Assembly: GCF_019972815.1 (NCBI RefSeq)
Contig: NZ_BPPA01000001.1
Span: 341,280-405,279, forward strand
From: Lactobacillus huangpiensis
GTDB lineage: Bacteria; Bacillota; Bacilli; Lactobacillales; Lactobacillaceae
Length of the DNA: 64,000 nt
Direction of reading: 5' to 3'
The notes under the pieces were generated by a model that saw nothing but the letters and a program-made list of their open reading frames with translations, was not told the origin of the DNA and ran no database searches. The position numbers and the translations under genes were made by a program. This document shows positions 26,175-35,445 of the stretch, in pieces; positions within the stretch are counted from its first letter, which is position 1; the number at the start of each line of letters is the position of its first letter.

Positions 26175-26930
26175 ATGCTAACACCGGAAAGACAAAAAGT
26201 AATTGAAGATTACGTTAACCAGCATGGTTTGTGTCGGGTAAGTGACCTTTGTTCAATGACCTCAACGTCTGAGTCAACGATTAGACGTGATCTTAACCAG
26301 ATGGAAGAAAAAGGTCTGATTAAACGAGTACATGGTGGTGCGCAATCAGTCAAAAATTTTACTCATGATGTGTCCCAACATATTCGTTTTTCAATGAATC
26401 ACGATGCTAAAAAGCTGATTGCTCAATATGCTGTTAAAAACTATGTACATAAAGATGATTACATTTTTATTGACGCGGGTACTACAACATATGAAATGGT
26501 TCCTTTTATTGCGATGATTCCAGGAGTAACGATTGTGACTAATGGTTTAGAGACTGCACTTTGTGCTCTTAATAACGGAATTAAGACCATACTTTTAGGT
26601 GGTCGAATAAAGGAAGATACCCATGCAGTAGTCGGAGAGACTGCTTTGCAGCAATTGCAAGAAATGAATTTTTCTGCCAGTTTCATCGGCACTAATGGAC
26701 TTGATTGCCAAGGCAATTTGACAACTCCCGATACTGAAGAAGCGGCAATTAAAAAAATAGAAATTTCTCGGGGAAATCATGCATACATTTTGACCGATAC
26801 TTCTAAAATTGGTGAGCGTAGTTTTGCTACCTTTGCGAAAGTAAAAGATGTAACAATAATAACCACTTCTTTAACTACAAAGGACAAAAATTTACTGCCC
26901 GCAAAAATTAACCTGAAGGAGATATGCTAA
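26175..26930 (+). CDS. fruR: DeoR family repressor of the fructose operon
   Basis: Start at ATG 26175 after GGGGTG; the frame from 26127 begins inside the promoter. 251 residues. The N-terminal HTH has S-E-S-T-I-R-R-D-L-N-Q-M-E-E-K-G-L-I-K-R-V-H-G-G, the DeoR signature. The C-terminal sugar-phosphate sensor has F-I-D-A-G-T-T-T and D-T-S-K-I-G. It presumably senses fructose-1-phosphate and represses its own operon. The stop overlaps the next start by one base. Confidence 0.92.
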   Translation: MLTPERQKVIEDYVNQHGLCRVSDLCSMTSTSESTIRRDLNQMEEKGLIKRVHGGAQSVKNFTHDVSQHIRFSMNHDAKKLIAQYAVKNYVHKDDYIFIDAGTTTYEMVPFIAMIPGVTIVTNGLETALCALNNGIKTILLGGRIKEDTHAVVGETALQQLQEMNFSASFIGTNGLDCQGNLTTPDTEEAAIKKIEISRGNHAYILTDTSKIGERSFATFAKVKDVTIITTSLTTKDKNLLPAKINLKEIC

Positions 26931-27844
26931 TGATTTATACGGTTACAGTTAACCCAGCTTTGGATTATGTGATCCAATTGGAACAGGTTAACCGTGGTGA
27001 AGTTAATCGCGCAGATAACTGCACGTTTCTGGCAGGTGGCAAGGGAATTAACGTTTCCCAAATTCTTAACCAGTTAGATATTGATAACACCGCTTGGGGT
27101 TTTGTTGGTGGCTTTACGGGTAAAGAATTAGTGCGTCAGCTAAATCAGCGCCGCATTGTTAATGATTTTGTCACCATTTCTGACGTGACCCGCGTTAATG
27201 TTAAGGTGCATGCAGAAGAAGAATCAGAGATTAATGCTGCTGGTCCCAATGTTACAGATCAGGAAATAACTGCTTTTAAAGCACATCTTAGCGATTTGCA
27301 AAAAGGTGACATTGTGGTTTTGAGTGGTTCTTTAGCACCAAGCTTGCCGGTTGATTTTTATAAGGAACTTCTACCTATTATTAAAGAAGCAGGGGCAGAA
27401 TTTGTAATTGATACCACCGGCCAGGCTTTGCTTGATACTTTGAGTTATAAGCCACTTGTGATTAAGCCAAATCATCACGAACTAGCTGATTTATTCAAAA
27501 CTACATTTGAGTCAGATCAGGAGATGCTTGAGTGTGCGCGCAAATTGCTTGACATGGGTGCACAAAATGTTATGGTCTCCATGGCTGGTAAAGGTGGCTA
27601 CTTGATTACGCCTAAACATTTTTATCATGCCAAAGCAGCTGTTGGAACTGCTGTTAATTCGGTTGGTGCTGGAGATTCAATGATAGCTGGCTTTGTCGGC
27701 ACTTATGTTAAAACAAAAGATCCAGCCGAAAGTTTTCGTATTGGTATGGCTTGTGGTGCTGCCACAGCTTTTACTAAAGATATAGCTGTTAAAAGTCAGA
27801 TTGATGCGGTTTTGCCGCAAATTAATGTTGAAGAAATTTCGTAA
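26930..27844 (+). CDS. fruK: 1-phosphofructokinase
   Basis: The start is ATG 26930 (AAGGAG 8 nt before) rather than the ATG at 26924, which is only 2 nt away. 304 residues. It opens with V-T-V-N-P-A-L-D-Y; G-G-K-G-I-N-V-S is the sugar-binding motif; G-A-G-D-S-M-I-A-G-F has the catalytic Asp of PfkB kinases. It phosphorylates fructose-1-phosphate to fructose-1,6-bisphosphate. It lies between fruR and fruA. Confidence 0.95.
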   Translation: MIYTVTVNPALDYVIQLEQVNRGEVNRADNCTFLAGGKGINVSQILNQLDIDNTAWGFVGGFTGKELVRQLNQRRIVNDFVTISDVTRVNVKVHAEEESEINAAGPNVTDQEITAFKAHLSDLQKGDIVVLSGSLAPSLPVDFYKELLPIIKEAGAEFVIDTTGQALLDTLSYKPLVIKPNHHELADLFKTTFESDQEMLECARKLLDMGAQNVMVSMAGKGGYLITPKHFYHAKAAVGTAVNSVGAGDSMIAGFVGTYVKTKDPAESFRIGMACGAATAFTKDIAVKSQIDAVLPQINVEEIS

Positions 27845-27861
27845 TTTGAGGAGAATTTAAA

Positions 27862-29832
27862 ATGAAAATTAAAGATATTTTGGCTCCTGAATCCATGATT
27901 ATGTCGCTTAAAGCGACTAATAAGGAAGATGCCGTTAAGAAAATGGCAGACTTGGAAGTCAAAACCGGCATCGTCAATGACGAAGATGAATTCATCAAGT
28001 CAATTTGGGCTCGCGAAAATGAATCTACCACAGGCATTGGTGATGGAATTGCAATGCCTCATGCCCGTAATAAGACGATCAACAAGGCGCGTGTGCTTTT
28101 TGCTAAAAGCGAAAAGGGAATTGACTACAATTCACTTGATGGTCAACCAGTTCATTTATTCTTTATGATTACTGCACCTGATGGTGCTGATAACACTCAC
28201 CTTGAAGCTCTAGCTAAGTTATCTGGTTTATTAATTGATCCCGATCTGGTTAATGCTCTTAAAAAAGCGCAAACACCTGAAGAGGTAATACAGCTTTTTG
28301 AAGATGCTGAAAAACAAAAGGATCAAGATAAGAAAGCCGAGAAAGAACAGGCTGCAAGTACAAATGAATCTAATAAGGAAGAAAAGCCTTTAATTGTTGG
28401 TGTTACTGCTTGTATTAACGGTATCGCCCACACTTATATGGCTCAAGAGGCTTTGATCAAGGCAGGTAAAAAGCGCGGTGTTGATGTTCGCATTGAAACC
28501 AACGGTTCAGAAGGTGTCAAAGATAAATTAACAGCTGCTGAAATTAGCCGTGCTCAAGGTGTTGTCATTGCATCGGACAAGAAAGTTGATATGCCCCGCT
28601 TTGAAGGCAAACCGTTAATCTCTCGCCCAGTTGTTGACGGCATCAACAAACCTGACGAATTGATCGATAACATTTTAGATTCAAAAGCCAGCGTTTACCA
28701 TTCTAATGGTGAAAAGAGTAATGAAGAAAGTGACAACTCTAAAGAAGGCGTTTGGGGTTCAATCTACAAAAACTTAATGAACGGTGTTTCCCACATGTTG
28801 CCATTTGTTATCGGTGGCGGTATTTTAATGGCAATCTCCTTTATTGTGGAAAACTATGCTGGTGGTCCAAAATCTCCTGCTTTCATTTTCTTAAACAATG
28901 CCGGTAACATGGCATTTGCATTCATGGTGCCGATTTTGTCAGGTTACATCGCTGAATCAATCGGTGACTTGCCTGCTTTAATGCCCGGTTTTGTCGGTGG
29001 TTTTATGGCCACGGTTTATAGTGGTGCATATGGTGGTGCTTATGTTGCCAATGTTGTAACTAATGCTAAATCACCTGCCGGTTTCTTAGGTGGTCTGGCT
29101 TCTGGATTTATTGCCGGATACTTGGTAGTCGGCTTGAAAAAATTATTTGCCAAGTTGCCGAAGTCTCTTGAAGGGATGAAGCCAATGCTCATTTACCCAA
29201 TTTTGAGTTTGCTCTTCATAGCCCTTATTATGTACTACATTGTTAATCCAATCTTTAGTGCCGTTAACTTTGCAATTACTAATTTCTTAAACCAAATGGG
29301 TACGGGCAACCTGGTAGTTTTGACAACTATTTTAGCTGCCATGATGTCAATTGATATGGGCGGACCTTTCAACAAAGCTGCTTACGTCTTTGCTTCAGGT
29401 GCTTTTGCCAATGATCCTCATTCAACTGTTGCTGCTGTAATGATGGCTGCTGTAATGGTTGGGGGCATGGTACCACCATTTGCGACTGCAATTGGTACGA
29501 CTTTCTTTAAGAATAAATATACTGTGGATGAACGTCGCGCTGGTGTAACCAACTGGATTTTAGGCTTTTCCTTCATTACTGAAGGTGCTATCCCATTTGC
29601 TGCGGCAGATGCTGGTCACGTTATTCCTTCATGTATCATTGGTTCTGCTGTCGGTGGCGCTCTAGTCGGATTATGGCGTATTGGCGTTCCCGCACCTCAC
29701 GGTGGTCTCTGGGTATCTCCACTTGCTAACCACATTTTGCTTTACTTCGTTGCTACTATTATTGGCTCGATTGTTGCTGGTGTCATTTTAGGACTGTGGA
29801 AAAAGCCGGTTGACCAACAAGAAGATAAATAA
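27862..29832 (+). CDS. fruA: PTS fructose transporter, subunit IIABC
   Basis: 656 residues. IIA (about 1-150) has G-I-A-M-P-H-A-R with the phospho-His. IIB (about 175-275) has V-T-A-C-I-N-G-I-A-H-T-Y-M-A; the usual Cys-Pro-Thr-Gly reads Cys-Ile-Asn-Gly, with the Cys kept. IIC (about 300-645) is the membrane channel. It imports fructose as fructose-1-phosphate. It is last in the fruRKA operon and is followed by a strong terminator. Confidence 0.95.
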   Translation: MKIKDILAPESMIMSLKATNKEDAVKKMADLEVKTGIVNDEDEFIKSIWARENESTTGIGDGIAMPHARNKTINKARVLFAKSEKGIDYNSLDGQPVHLFFMITAPDGADNTHLEALAKLSGLLIDPDLVNALKKAQTPEEVIQLFEDAEKQKDQDKKAEKEQAASTNESNKEEKPLIVGVTACINGIAHTYMAQEALIKAGKKRGVDVRIETNGSEGVKDKLTAAEISRAQGVVIASDKKVDMPRFEGKPLISRPVVDGINKPDELIDNILDSKASVYHSNGEKSNEESDNSKEGVWGSIYKNLMNGVSHMLPFVIGGGILMAISFIVENYAGGPKSPAFIFLNNAGNMAFAFMVPILSGYIAESIGDLPALMPGFVGGFMATVYSGAYGGAYVANVVTNAKSPAGFLGGLASGFIAGYLVVGLKKLFAKLPKSLEGMKPMLIYPILSLLFIALIMYYIVNPIFSAVNFAITNFLNQMGTGNLVVLTTILAAMMSIDMGGPFNKAAYVFASGAFANDPHSTVAAVMMAAVMVGGMVPPFATAIGTTFFKNKYTVDERRAGVTNWILGFSFITEGAIPFAAADAGHVIPSCIIGSAVGGALVGLWRIGVPAPHGGLWVSPLANHILLYFVATIIGSIVAGVILGLWKKPVDQQEDK

Positions 29833-29853
29833 CAAAATTTAATTGAATTATAC

Positions 29854-29895
29854 AAAAACTGCACTGATCTGTTTAAAAAGTTCAGTGCAGTTTTT
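29854..29895 (+). terminator. Terminator of the fru operon
   Basis: 14-bp stem AAAAACTGCACTGA with TCAGTGCAGTTTTT. Confidence 0.9.
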
Positions 29896-29995
29896 GCTTG
29901 TAAATAAATGCTTATAAGCTGAATACCTTTAATTATATAGGTTCTTCTATTGTATTACAGATGTATAATTAAAAAATATTGACGATATAAAAACG

Positions 29996-30208
29996 TTAGT
30001 ATAAAAATCCTTTATATTCATGTAATGACCATTTCCGGGCCAATTTCTTGGAACGGTACCAGTGAGCACAATTGTGTATTTTGCTACCATGCATAACATT
30101 AGTCTCAGTTAATACTTGATGTCCTTTAAGCTTCGACACGTTGTAGAAAAGACCTCCGTCTTCTTCGTGACCGCCAATGGCATTAGTTGAGTTCCACTGT
30201 TTTAGCAA
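29996..30208 (-). pseudogene. Short open frame, probable gene remnant
   Basis: 70 codons starting with TTG (30208) and no ribosome binding site. It has Trp/His/Cys-rich segments such as H-N-C-A-H-W-Y-R-S-K-K. I do not recognise it. The lack of start signals suggests a fragment of a decayed gene or chance. Confidence 0.2.
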
Positions 30209-30467
30209 TTAATATATTATTAATGGTATCACTTGACAGCAAATAAATAAAAGCAAATTATCAGTTAGATGATTGCCTTTTATCTGTTTAATAAATTTCA
30301 TAAGCAATAAGTCTTAAAACCTAAGTGAATTTAAGGCATAGATTTCACCATTTCAAGTATTATTTTGAGCAGTTGAATACGATTTCTATTGCGTAAACTG
30401 AAAAAATTGTCATACTTATATGATATAAGAGGTTAATTCCAGCTTAGTTTACGGATTGGAGAAAAAC
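30209..30467. other. Upstream region of lytS, no further gene seen
   Basis: AT-rich. An imperfect hairpin lies around 30247-30285 (ATAAAAGCAAATTAT opposite ATGATTGCCTTTTAT). No clear promoter or LytTR repeat is visible. Confidence 0.35.
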
Positions 30468-32213
30468 GTGTTCAGTCTATTCATATTATTATCAGAACGC
30501 CTGGGTATTATTATGATTCTGGCGTTTCTCCTTGTTAACATGCGCTTTTTTAGGGATTTAATTGAAAAAAGAACCTTAAAATCGCAAATCTGGTTATTTA
30601 TCATTTTTTCACTCTTCGTTGTCATTGCCAATCTCACTGGTGTAGAAATTTCGAGTTCAAAAGAAATAGTTACCCCACTTATTCTGACAGAATTACCCCA
30701 GTCTGACTCAATAGCAAATACCAGGATGTTGGTTATCACTACCGCCAGTCTGACTGCTGGACCCTATGTAGGACTTCTAGTTGGTTTAGTGGGTGGTTTA
30801 CACCGTGTGATTTTTGGTGGCTTTTCGGATTATTTTTATATTGTCAGTTCTGTTCTAATCGGATATTTAATTGGCGTTTTAGGTGATAAGGTTAAGAAAA
30901 ATAACTTGTATCCTTCTACTTTTTGGGTAGCAGTTTTATCTTTTTTAGCAGAACTAATTCAGATGGCCTTTATTTTTGCATTCCATGGTTTCGGCTTGAT
31001 CAAATTAATTTTTGTACCCATGATATTATTAAACACAATTGGCTCTTGCTTGTTCATAGAAATTTTGAAAACCTATTTATCAAATGAGCGTCAACTACGG
31101 GCTGTGCAAACTAAAGATGTTTTGGAATTGGCTAATAAAACATTGCCTTATTTTCGTCATGGTCTCGACTTTGATTCTGCAGAGCATGTCTGTAAAATTA
31201 TCAAAAAATACACTAATTTTGATGCCGTAGGCTTAACTGATCGTGTTAATGTACTGGCTCATGTTGGCGCGGGACAAGATCACCACATTGCTGGTGAGCC
31301 CGTAATAACTGATTTATCAAAAACGGTTATTGCTTCGGGACATGAAAAACTGGCACATTCAAAAGAAGAAATTGGTTGTCCTCATCCGAATTGTCCATTA
31401 ACATCCGCTATCGTTTGTCCACTGCAAGTAAATAAAAAAACGATTGGAGCACTAAAACTGTACTTTTGTGCTGAACAAGAAATGACTGTGGTCGAAGAAA
31501 ATCTGGTTCGCGGTTTGGCTATGATTTTTTCTGGACAACTGGCTATTGGTATTGCAGAACAGCAGACCAGTTTGGTAAATGAAGCAGAAATACGAGCATT
31601 ACAAGTGCAAATTAATCCGCATTTTTTCTTTAATGCAATTAATACAATTGGAGCCTTAATGAGGGTTAACGTTAGCGAGGCTCACAGAGCATTAATGCAG
31701 CTTAGTACCTTTTTTAGATTAAGCTTGAAAAATGGTCAGGCAAAAGAAATTACCCTTGATCAGGAAAAAAGATATGTTAGTGCTTATACCGGAATTGAAG
31801 AGCTGCGTTTTCCACATAAATTTACAATTAACTATCAAATTAGTGTGCCTGATAGTACGTTGCTGCCATCATTTTGTTTACAAATTTTTGTGGAAAATGC
31901 TATTAAGCATGCTTTTAAAGGTAGAAAAACTGGTAACAAAATTGTCATTAATTTAAGTCAAAAAAATGATTACTTACAGATTTTAGTTAGTGATAATGGT
32001 GTAGGTATTAAACCGGAAATTTTAAAAAGACTGGGTCAAGAACCAATAAGTGAATCTGGCGGCAGCGGTACAGCACTTTATAATTTAAATAAACGGCTGA
32101 TAGGCCTATATGGCACTAATAGTCAATTGCATATCAAAACTGGTGAGAGTGGAACGACTTTTCAAACCGAGATACCACTAAAACAAGCTGAAAAAAATGA
32201 TTTTGAAGGTTAA
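30468..32213 (+). CDS. lytS: LytS-type sensor histidine kinase
   Basis: Start GTG 30468 with GGAG 6 nt before; a TTG 12 bases upstream is too close to that site. 581 residues. It has about six N-terminal helices of the 5TM-LYT type (residues ~1-200), then a GAF-like region with C-P-H-P-N-C-P. The His-kinase domain has Q-V-Q-I-N-P-H-F-F-F-N-A-I-N (phospho-His) and an ATPase part with V-E-N-A-I-K-H and D-N-G-V-G-I. With its partner and lrgAB downstream, it probably senses membrane potential or pyruvate-type signals and controls the holin-like genes. Confidence 0.93.
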   Translation: MFSLFILLSERLGIIMILAFLLVNMRFFRDLIEKRTLKSQIWLFIIFSLFVVIANLTGVEISSSKEIVTPLILTELPQSDSIANTRMLVITTASLTAGPYVGLLVGLVGGLHRVIFGGFSDYFYIVSSVLIGYLIGVLGDKVKKNNLYPSTFWVAVLSFLAELIQMAFIFAFHGFGLIKLIFVPMILLNTIGSCLFIEILKTYLSNERQLRAVQTKDVLELANKTLPYFRHGLDFDSAEHVCKIIKKYTNFDAVGLTDRVNVLAHVGAGQDHHIAGEPVITDLSKTVIASGHEKLAHSKEEIGCPHPNCPLTSAIVCPLQVNKKTIGALKLYFCAEQEMTVVEENLVRGLAMIFSGQLAIGIAEQQTSLVNEAEIRALQVQINPHFFFNAINTIGALMRVNVSEAHRALMQLSTFFRLSLKNGQAKEITLDQEKRYVSAYTGIEELRFPHKFTINYQISVPDSTLLPSFCLQIFVENAIKHAFKGRKTGNKIVINLSQKNDYLQILVSDNGVGIKPEILKRLGQEPISESGGSGTALYNLNKRLIGLYGTNSQLHIKTGESGTTFQTEIPLKQAEKNDFEG

Positions 32214-32226
32214 GAGGGAGCTAAAA

Positions 32227-32964
32227 ATGAGAATTTTAGTAGTTGATGATGAACCATTAGCCCGCACTGAATTATCTTATTTGATCAAAAAAAGTTCAGT
32301 TTTAAATAAACAAAATATTAAACTCTATGAAGCAGAAGATATTAAAGAAGCACAGGGAACTTTGCTTAAGTATAAAATTGATTTGCTATTCTTAGATATT
32401 TCACTTAATGAAGAAAATGGCTTTGAGTTGGCCGATGAATTGAAACAACTGAGTTATTCACCGATGATTGTATTTGCTACAGCGTACGATAACTATGCTG
32501 TGAAGGCTTTTGATGTTGGTGCACTTGACTATGTTCTGAAACCATTCGAACAAGAGAGGGTTGATCAGGCACTGCAAAAGGCTGTGAAAGTTTTAAACAG
32601 TCAAAATAACAATTCTGTGCAGGCTCAAAAAGCGGAAAGTGACGTTCTTAGTATTGAGCTTGAGGATCGCAATGTTGTTATTAAGAAACTGGAAGTAATA
32701 GCTGCAACGGTTAATAATGGTGTACTAACGATTGAAACGAACAAGCAAAAATATGAAACACGCAAGACCTTAGCTTGGCTAAAGGAACGATTAACGGATC
32801 CATGTTTTCTACAAGTACATAGAAATGCAATTGTAAATATTGAAGATATCAAGGAGGTTCAGCCCTGGTTTAATCATACATTGATGTTGATTATGAATAA
32901 TGATTCCAGAGTTCAGGTAGGTCGATCCTACCGCAAAGAATTAAATCAAAAATTAGGTTTGTAA
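32227..32964 (+). CDS. lytR: LytTR-type response regulator
   Basis: Start at ATG 32227 after GAGGGAG; the longer frame begins inside lytS. 245 residues. Receiver domain V-V-D-D-E-P with phospho-Asp in L-F-L-D-I-S; Lys in Y-V-L-K-P-F. The C-terminal LytTR DNA-binding domain has F-L-Q-V-H-R-N-A-I-V-N and Q-V-G-R-S-Y-R. It pairs with lytS. Confidence 0.94.
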   Translation: MRILVVDDEPLARTELSYLIKKSSVLNKQNIKLYEAEDIKEAQGTLLKYKIDLLFLDISLNEENGFELADELKQLSYSPMIVFATAYDNYAVKAFDVGALDYVLKPFEQERVDQALQKAVKVLNSQNNNSVQAQKAESDVLSIELEDRNVVIKKLEVIAATVNNGVLTIETNKQKYETRKTLAWLKERLTDPCFLQVHRNAIVNIEDIKEVQPWFNHTLMLIMNNDSRVQVGRSYRKELNQKLGL

Positions 32965-32983
32965 ATAGTGTTCTAATTTGTTT

Positions 32984-33026
32984 TGACTTGTGAATTTGCT
33001 TTAGTGCAGTTCACAGGTCATTTTTT
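32984..33026 (+). terminator. Terminator of lytSR
   Basis: TGACTTGTGAA (32984-32994) pairs with TTCACAGGTCA (33010-33020) with one G-T pair, then T6. Confidence 0.8.
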
Positions 33027-33035
33027 GCAATTCAC
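33006..33035 (+). promoter_or_regulatory. Putative LytTR direct repeats before lrgAB
   Basis: GCAGTTCAC (33006) and GCAATTCAC (33027) are 9-bp direct repeats with a 12-bp spacer, the usual layout for LytTR-domain regulators. Downstream, TATTAT (33066-33071) could be a -10 with a poor -35, fitting an activated promoter. The first repeat overlaps the lytSR terminator. Confidence 0.45.
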
Positions 33036-33121
33036 GAGTTAATCGCTTACAAAAATCGTATTTTCTATTATCTTATTACTTGAAAGCAAGAAAGCTGAAA
33101 ATGAGAAAGGAAATCGATCTT

Positions 33122-33556
33122 ATGAAAAAAGAAAAAACAAAATCAGCTCCAATTTTAGTACAAATGTTTATTTATGCTGCAATTTTGTTTGTGGCACAAG
33201 TAATTTCTGATTTGATGCCAAAGTCTTTTCCCGTACCGACTCCAGTAATAGGGTTAGTTTTGCTATATTTTTTATTAACCGTCCATGTAATTAAAGTTGA
33301 ATGGGTAGATTCTTTTGGCAGTGCATTAATCTCACTAATTAGTTTTATGTTTGTTCCATCTGGAATCTCATTAGCTGCAAATTTAAAGATTATGAAAGAG
33401 CAGGGAATACAACTAATTATAGTAGTAATTGCTTCTACAATCATTTTGTTAGTTGTAACTGCTTATACAACTAAATTCTTTAGTTGGGTTATAGGAAAAG
33501 TAACTAATAATCAACTAACTGTTATTAATCACAAAAAAGTAGGGGATGTTAAATAA
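33122..33556 (+). CDS. lrgA: Holin-like protein LrgA
   Basis: Start at ATG 33122 after AAAGGA; an earlier frame begins at 33080. 144 residues with four membrane helices; P-T-P-V-I-G-L-V-L-L-Y and F-V-P-S-G-I are LrgA/CidA hallmarks. It pairs with LrgB to affect murein hydrolase release or pyruvate uptake. Its stop overlaps the lrgB start by one base. Confidence 0.92.
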   Translation: MKKEKTKSAPILVQMFIYAAILFVAQVISDLMPKSFPVPTPVIGLVLLYFLLTVHVIKVEWVDSFGSALISLISFMFVPSGISLAANLKIMKEQGIQLIIVVIASTIILLVVTAYTTKFFSWVIGKVTNNQLTVINHKKVGDVK

Positions 33557-34281
33557 TGCAATATATTACTAATCCATTATTTGGAGTTTTCTTGTCATTA
33601 ATTGTATTTTTAACTGGACAATGGCTGTTCAAAAAATCAAAAGGTTTTTTCCTTTTTCAACCACTCTTTGTAGCAATGGTTTTGGGAATAGCAATCCTAA
33701 TTATCCTTGCTAAGTGCTTTGACGTTTCAACAGCTACTGTTTATGCTAAAGCTTATAAACCAGGTGGCGACATTATTTTCTGGTTCATCACCCCAGCTAC
33801 AATTGCTTTCGCAGTACCATTGTATAAGCGTAATGATGTTGTAAAGAAAAACTGGCTGGTAATTCTTTTAGGGTTGGTTTTCGGTACGCTAATTTCAATG
33901 GCCTTAATAACACTTGTTGCTAAAGCAGTTGGTTTAAATACTGTTGGAATAAAGTCAATGCTAAGTCAGTCTGCTACTACTGCAGTGGCAATGCCAATAA
34001 CAAAAGCTATCGGGGGCAATGCTTCAGTTACTGCTATGGCATGCATACTCAATGCTGTAGTAATTTATGCCTTAGGTAAGCAATTAGTTAAGTGGTTTAA
34101 CTTGAATAGTGACCCATTAGGAACTGGCTTGGGTTTAGGTTCTGCAGGACATACTATTGGCTCAGCTTTTGCATTGGAATTGGGTTCTGTGCAAGGAGCT
34201 ACTGCTGCAGTGGCAGTTGTGGCCACAGCTTTAGTAGATAATCTGTTAGTTCCAGTTTTTGCCCACTTAATTGGGTTGTAA
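33556..34281 (+). CDS. lrgB: LrgB family antiholin-like membrane protein
   Basis: 241 residues, mostly membrane helices. S-A-T-T-A-V-A-M-P-I and G-L-G-S-A-G-H-T-I-G-S-A are LrgB signatures. Translationally coupled to lrgA and followed by a terminator. Confidence 0.93.
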   Translation: MQYITNPLFGVFLSLIVFLTGQWLFKKSKGFFLFQPLFVAMVLGIAILIILAKCFDVSTATVYAKAYKPGGDIIFWFITPATIAFAVPLYKRNDVVKKNWLVILLGLVFGTLISMALITLVAKAVGLNTVGIKSMLSQSATTAVAMPITKAIGGNASVTAMACILNAVVIYALGKQLVKWFNLNSDPLGTGLGLGSAGHTIGSAFALELGSVQGATAAVAVVATALVDNLLVPVFAHLIGL

Positions 34282-34314
34282 TTTATATTTTTAATAGTTG
34301 TTTGTTTACTTACT

Positions 34315-34347
34315 CTAAAAGCACACGAATGAATCGTGTGCTTTTTA
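34315..34347 (+). terminator. Terminator of lrgAB
   Basis: Perfect stem CTAAAAGCACACGA with TCGTGTGCTTTTTAG, with one extra T in the right arm. Confidence 0.9.
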
Positions 34348-34405
34348 GATTACGCTAAATTTATTTTTTAAAGCAATTAAACTGTAACAAAACTATAATA
34401 AGGCG

Positions 34406-34439
34406 TTGCTTTTAAAGCAATCCCTAATTAGTGTATAAT
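34406..34439 (+). promoter_or_regulatory. Promoter with palindrome before the metal ABC transporter operon
   Basis: TATAAT at 34434-34439. A perfect 15-bp palindrome TTGCTTTTAAAGCAA (34406-34420) covers the -35 region, a natural repressor position. It does not match the known AdcR (TTAAC-GTTAA) pattern. Confidence 0.5.
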
Positions 34440-34538
34440 GGTTATTAATTGTAAGTAACTTTTATTTTGTACTGCAATTAAAAAGTTGCCTTATTACTTA
34501 AAAACTACACTTAAAAACGAAAAGGAATGACAACAATA

Positions 34539-35426
34539 TTGAAATTTGTTAAATTTAGAAAATTATTTGCTGCAGTTACCTTATTAGGCATAGTTCTTTT
34601 AACATTAGGTGCATGTTCACAAAAGTCACACAAAAGCAGTAAGATATCAATTATGACGACGACGAATGTCTATTCTGACATTGCTCAAAATATAGTTGGC
34701 AAATATGGCAAAGCAGAAGCAATTATTAAAAAATCTGCAATTGACCCTCACGATTTTCAACCTACTACTAACGATGCCAAGGCTCTATCTAACGCAGACA
34801 TAGTAATAGAAAATGGCCTAGGTTACGACAGCTGGATGGATAAATTGGCTTCTTCAGTTGACAAAAAGCCGGTTCGCATTGGTGAAGACTTGATGGGTTT
34901 AAAAAAAGGTGATAATCCGCATATTTGGTTTGATTTGACTATGCCCACCAAGTATGTTAATTACTTAGTTAAGAGCTTGTGTAAAAAAGATCCAAAGCAT
35001 GCTCGTTATTATAGAAAAAACGGGAAAAGGTATTTAGCTGAAATTGCCCGTATTAAAAGGACTTCTGCTAAATTAAGTCACCACGTTGAAAAGCCCGTTT
35101 ATGTCAGTGAGCCAGTTTTTGACTATGCGTTAAGTTCTGTCAACATTAAAGTCGCAAATAAAGACTTTGAGAAAGCAATCCAAAATAATACAGATCCGAG
35201 TCCATCAGCTGTTCAGAAAATGACAGAAGGCATTAAGAAGCGGAAAATTGCATTTTTTGTGATCAATGAACAAACTTCAAGTTCTACAGTTGACACTTTT
35301 CTAAAGTTGGCTAAAAAGCAAAACATCCGTATCTTAAAAGTAAGGGAAACTATCCCGGATAATACCAATTATCTTGATTGGATGAATGATAGTTATCAGG
35401 ATTTGGCTGAAGTAGTCCGAAAGTAA
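34539..35426 (+). CDS. Metal-binding lipoprotein of a zinc/manganese-type ABC transporter
   Basis: I prefer TTG 34539, 12 nt after AAAGGA; the ATG at 34527 directly touches that site. 295 residues with a lipobox L-T-L-G-A-C (Cys26). Conserved D-P-H-D-F (His71) and N-P-H-I-W (His128) fit the ZnuA/TroA metal site. The third ligand region reads V-S-E-P-V-F-D-Y, with Glu191 where family members usually have His; the fourth is Glu270 near T-I-P-D. It delivers metal to the permease encoded two genes downstream. Which metal it binds is open. Confidence 0.85.
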   Translation: MKFVKFRKLFAAVTLLGIVLLTLGACSQKSHKSSKISIMTTTNVYSDIAQNIVGKYGKAEAIIKKSAIDPHDFQPTTNDAKALSNADIVIENGLGYDSWMDKLASSVDKKPVRIGEDLMGLKKGDNPHIWFDLTMPTKYVNYLVKSLCKKDPKHARYYRKNGKRYLAEIARIKRTSAKLSHHVEKPVYVSEPVFDYALSSVNIKVANKDFEKAIQNNTDPSPSAVQKMTEGIKKRKIAFFVINEQTSSSTVDTFLKLAKKQNIRILKVRETIPDNTNYLDWMNDSYQDLAEVVRK

Positions 35427-35445
35427 TTATTATGAGGCGTTGAAA

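Noticed and set aside
33006..33014. Direct repeat as an lrgAB-only element separate from the lytSR terminator
   Set aside because: The first copy is shared with the terminator arm, so it cannot be treated as an independent site; kept only as a lower-confidence regulatory feature.
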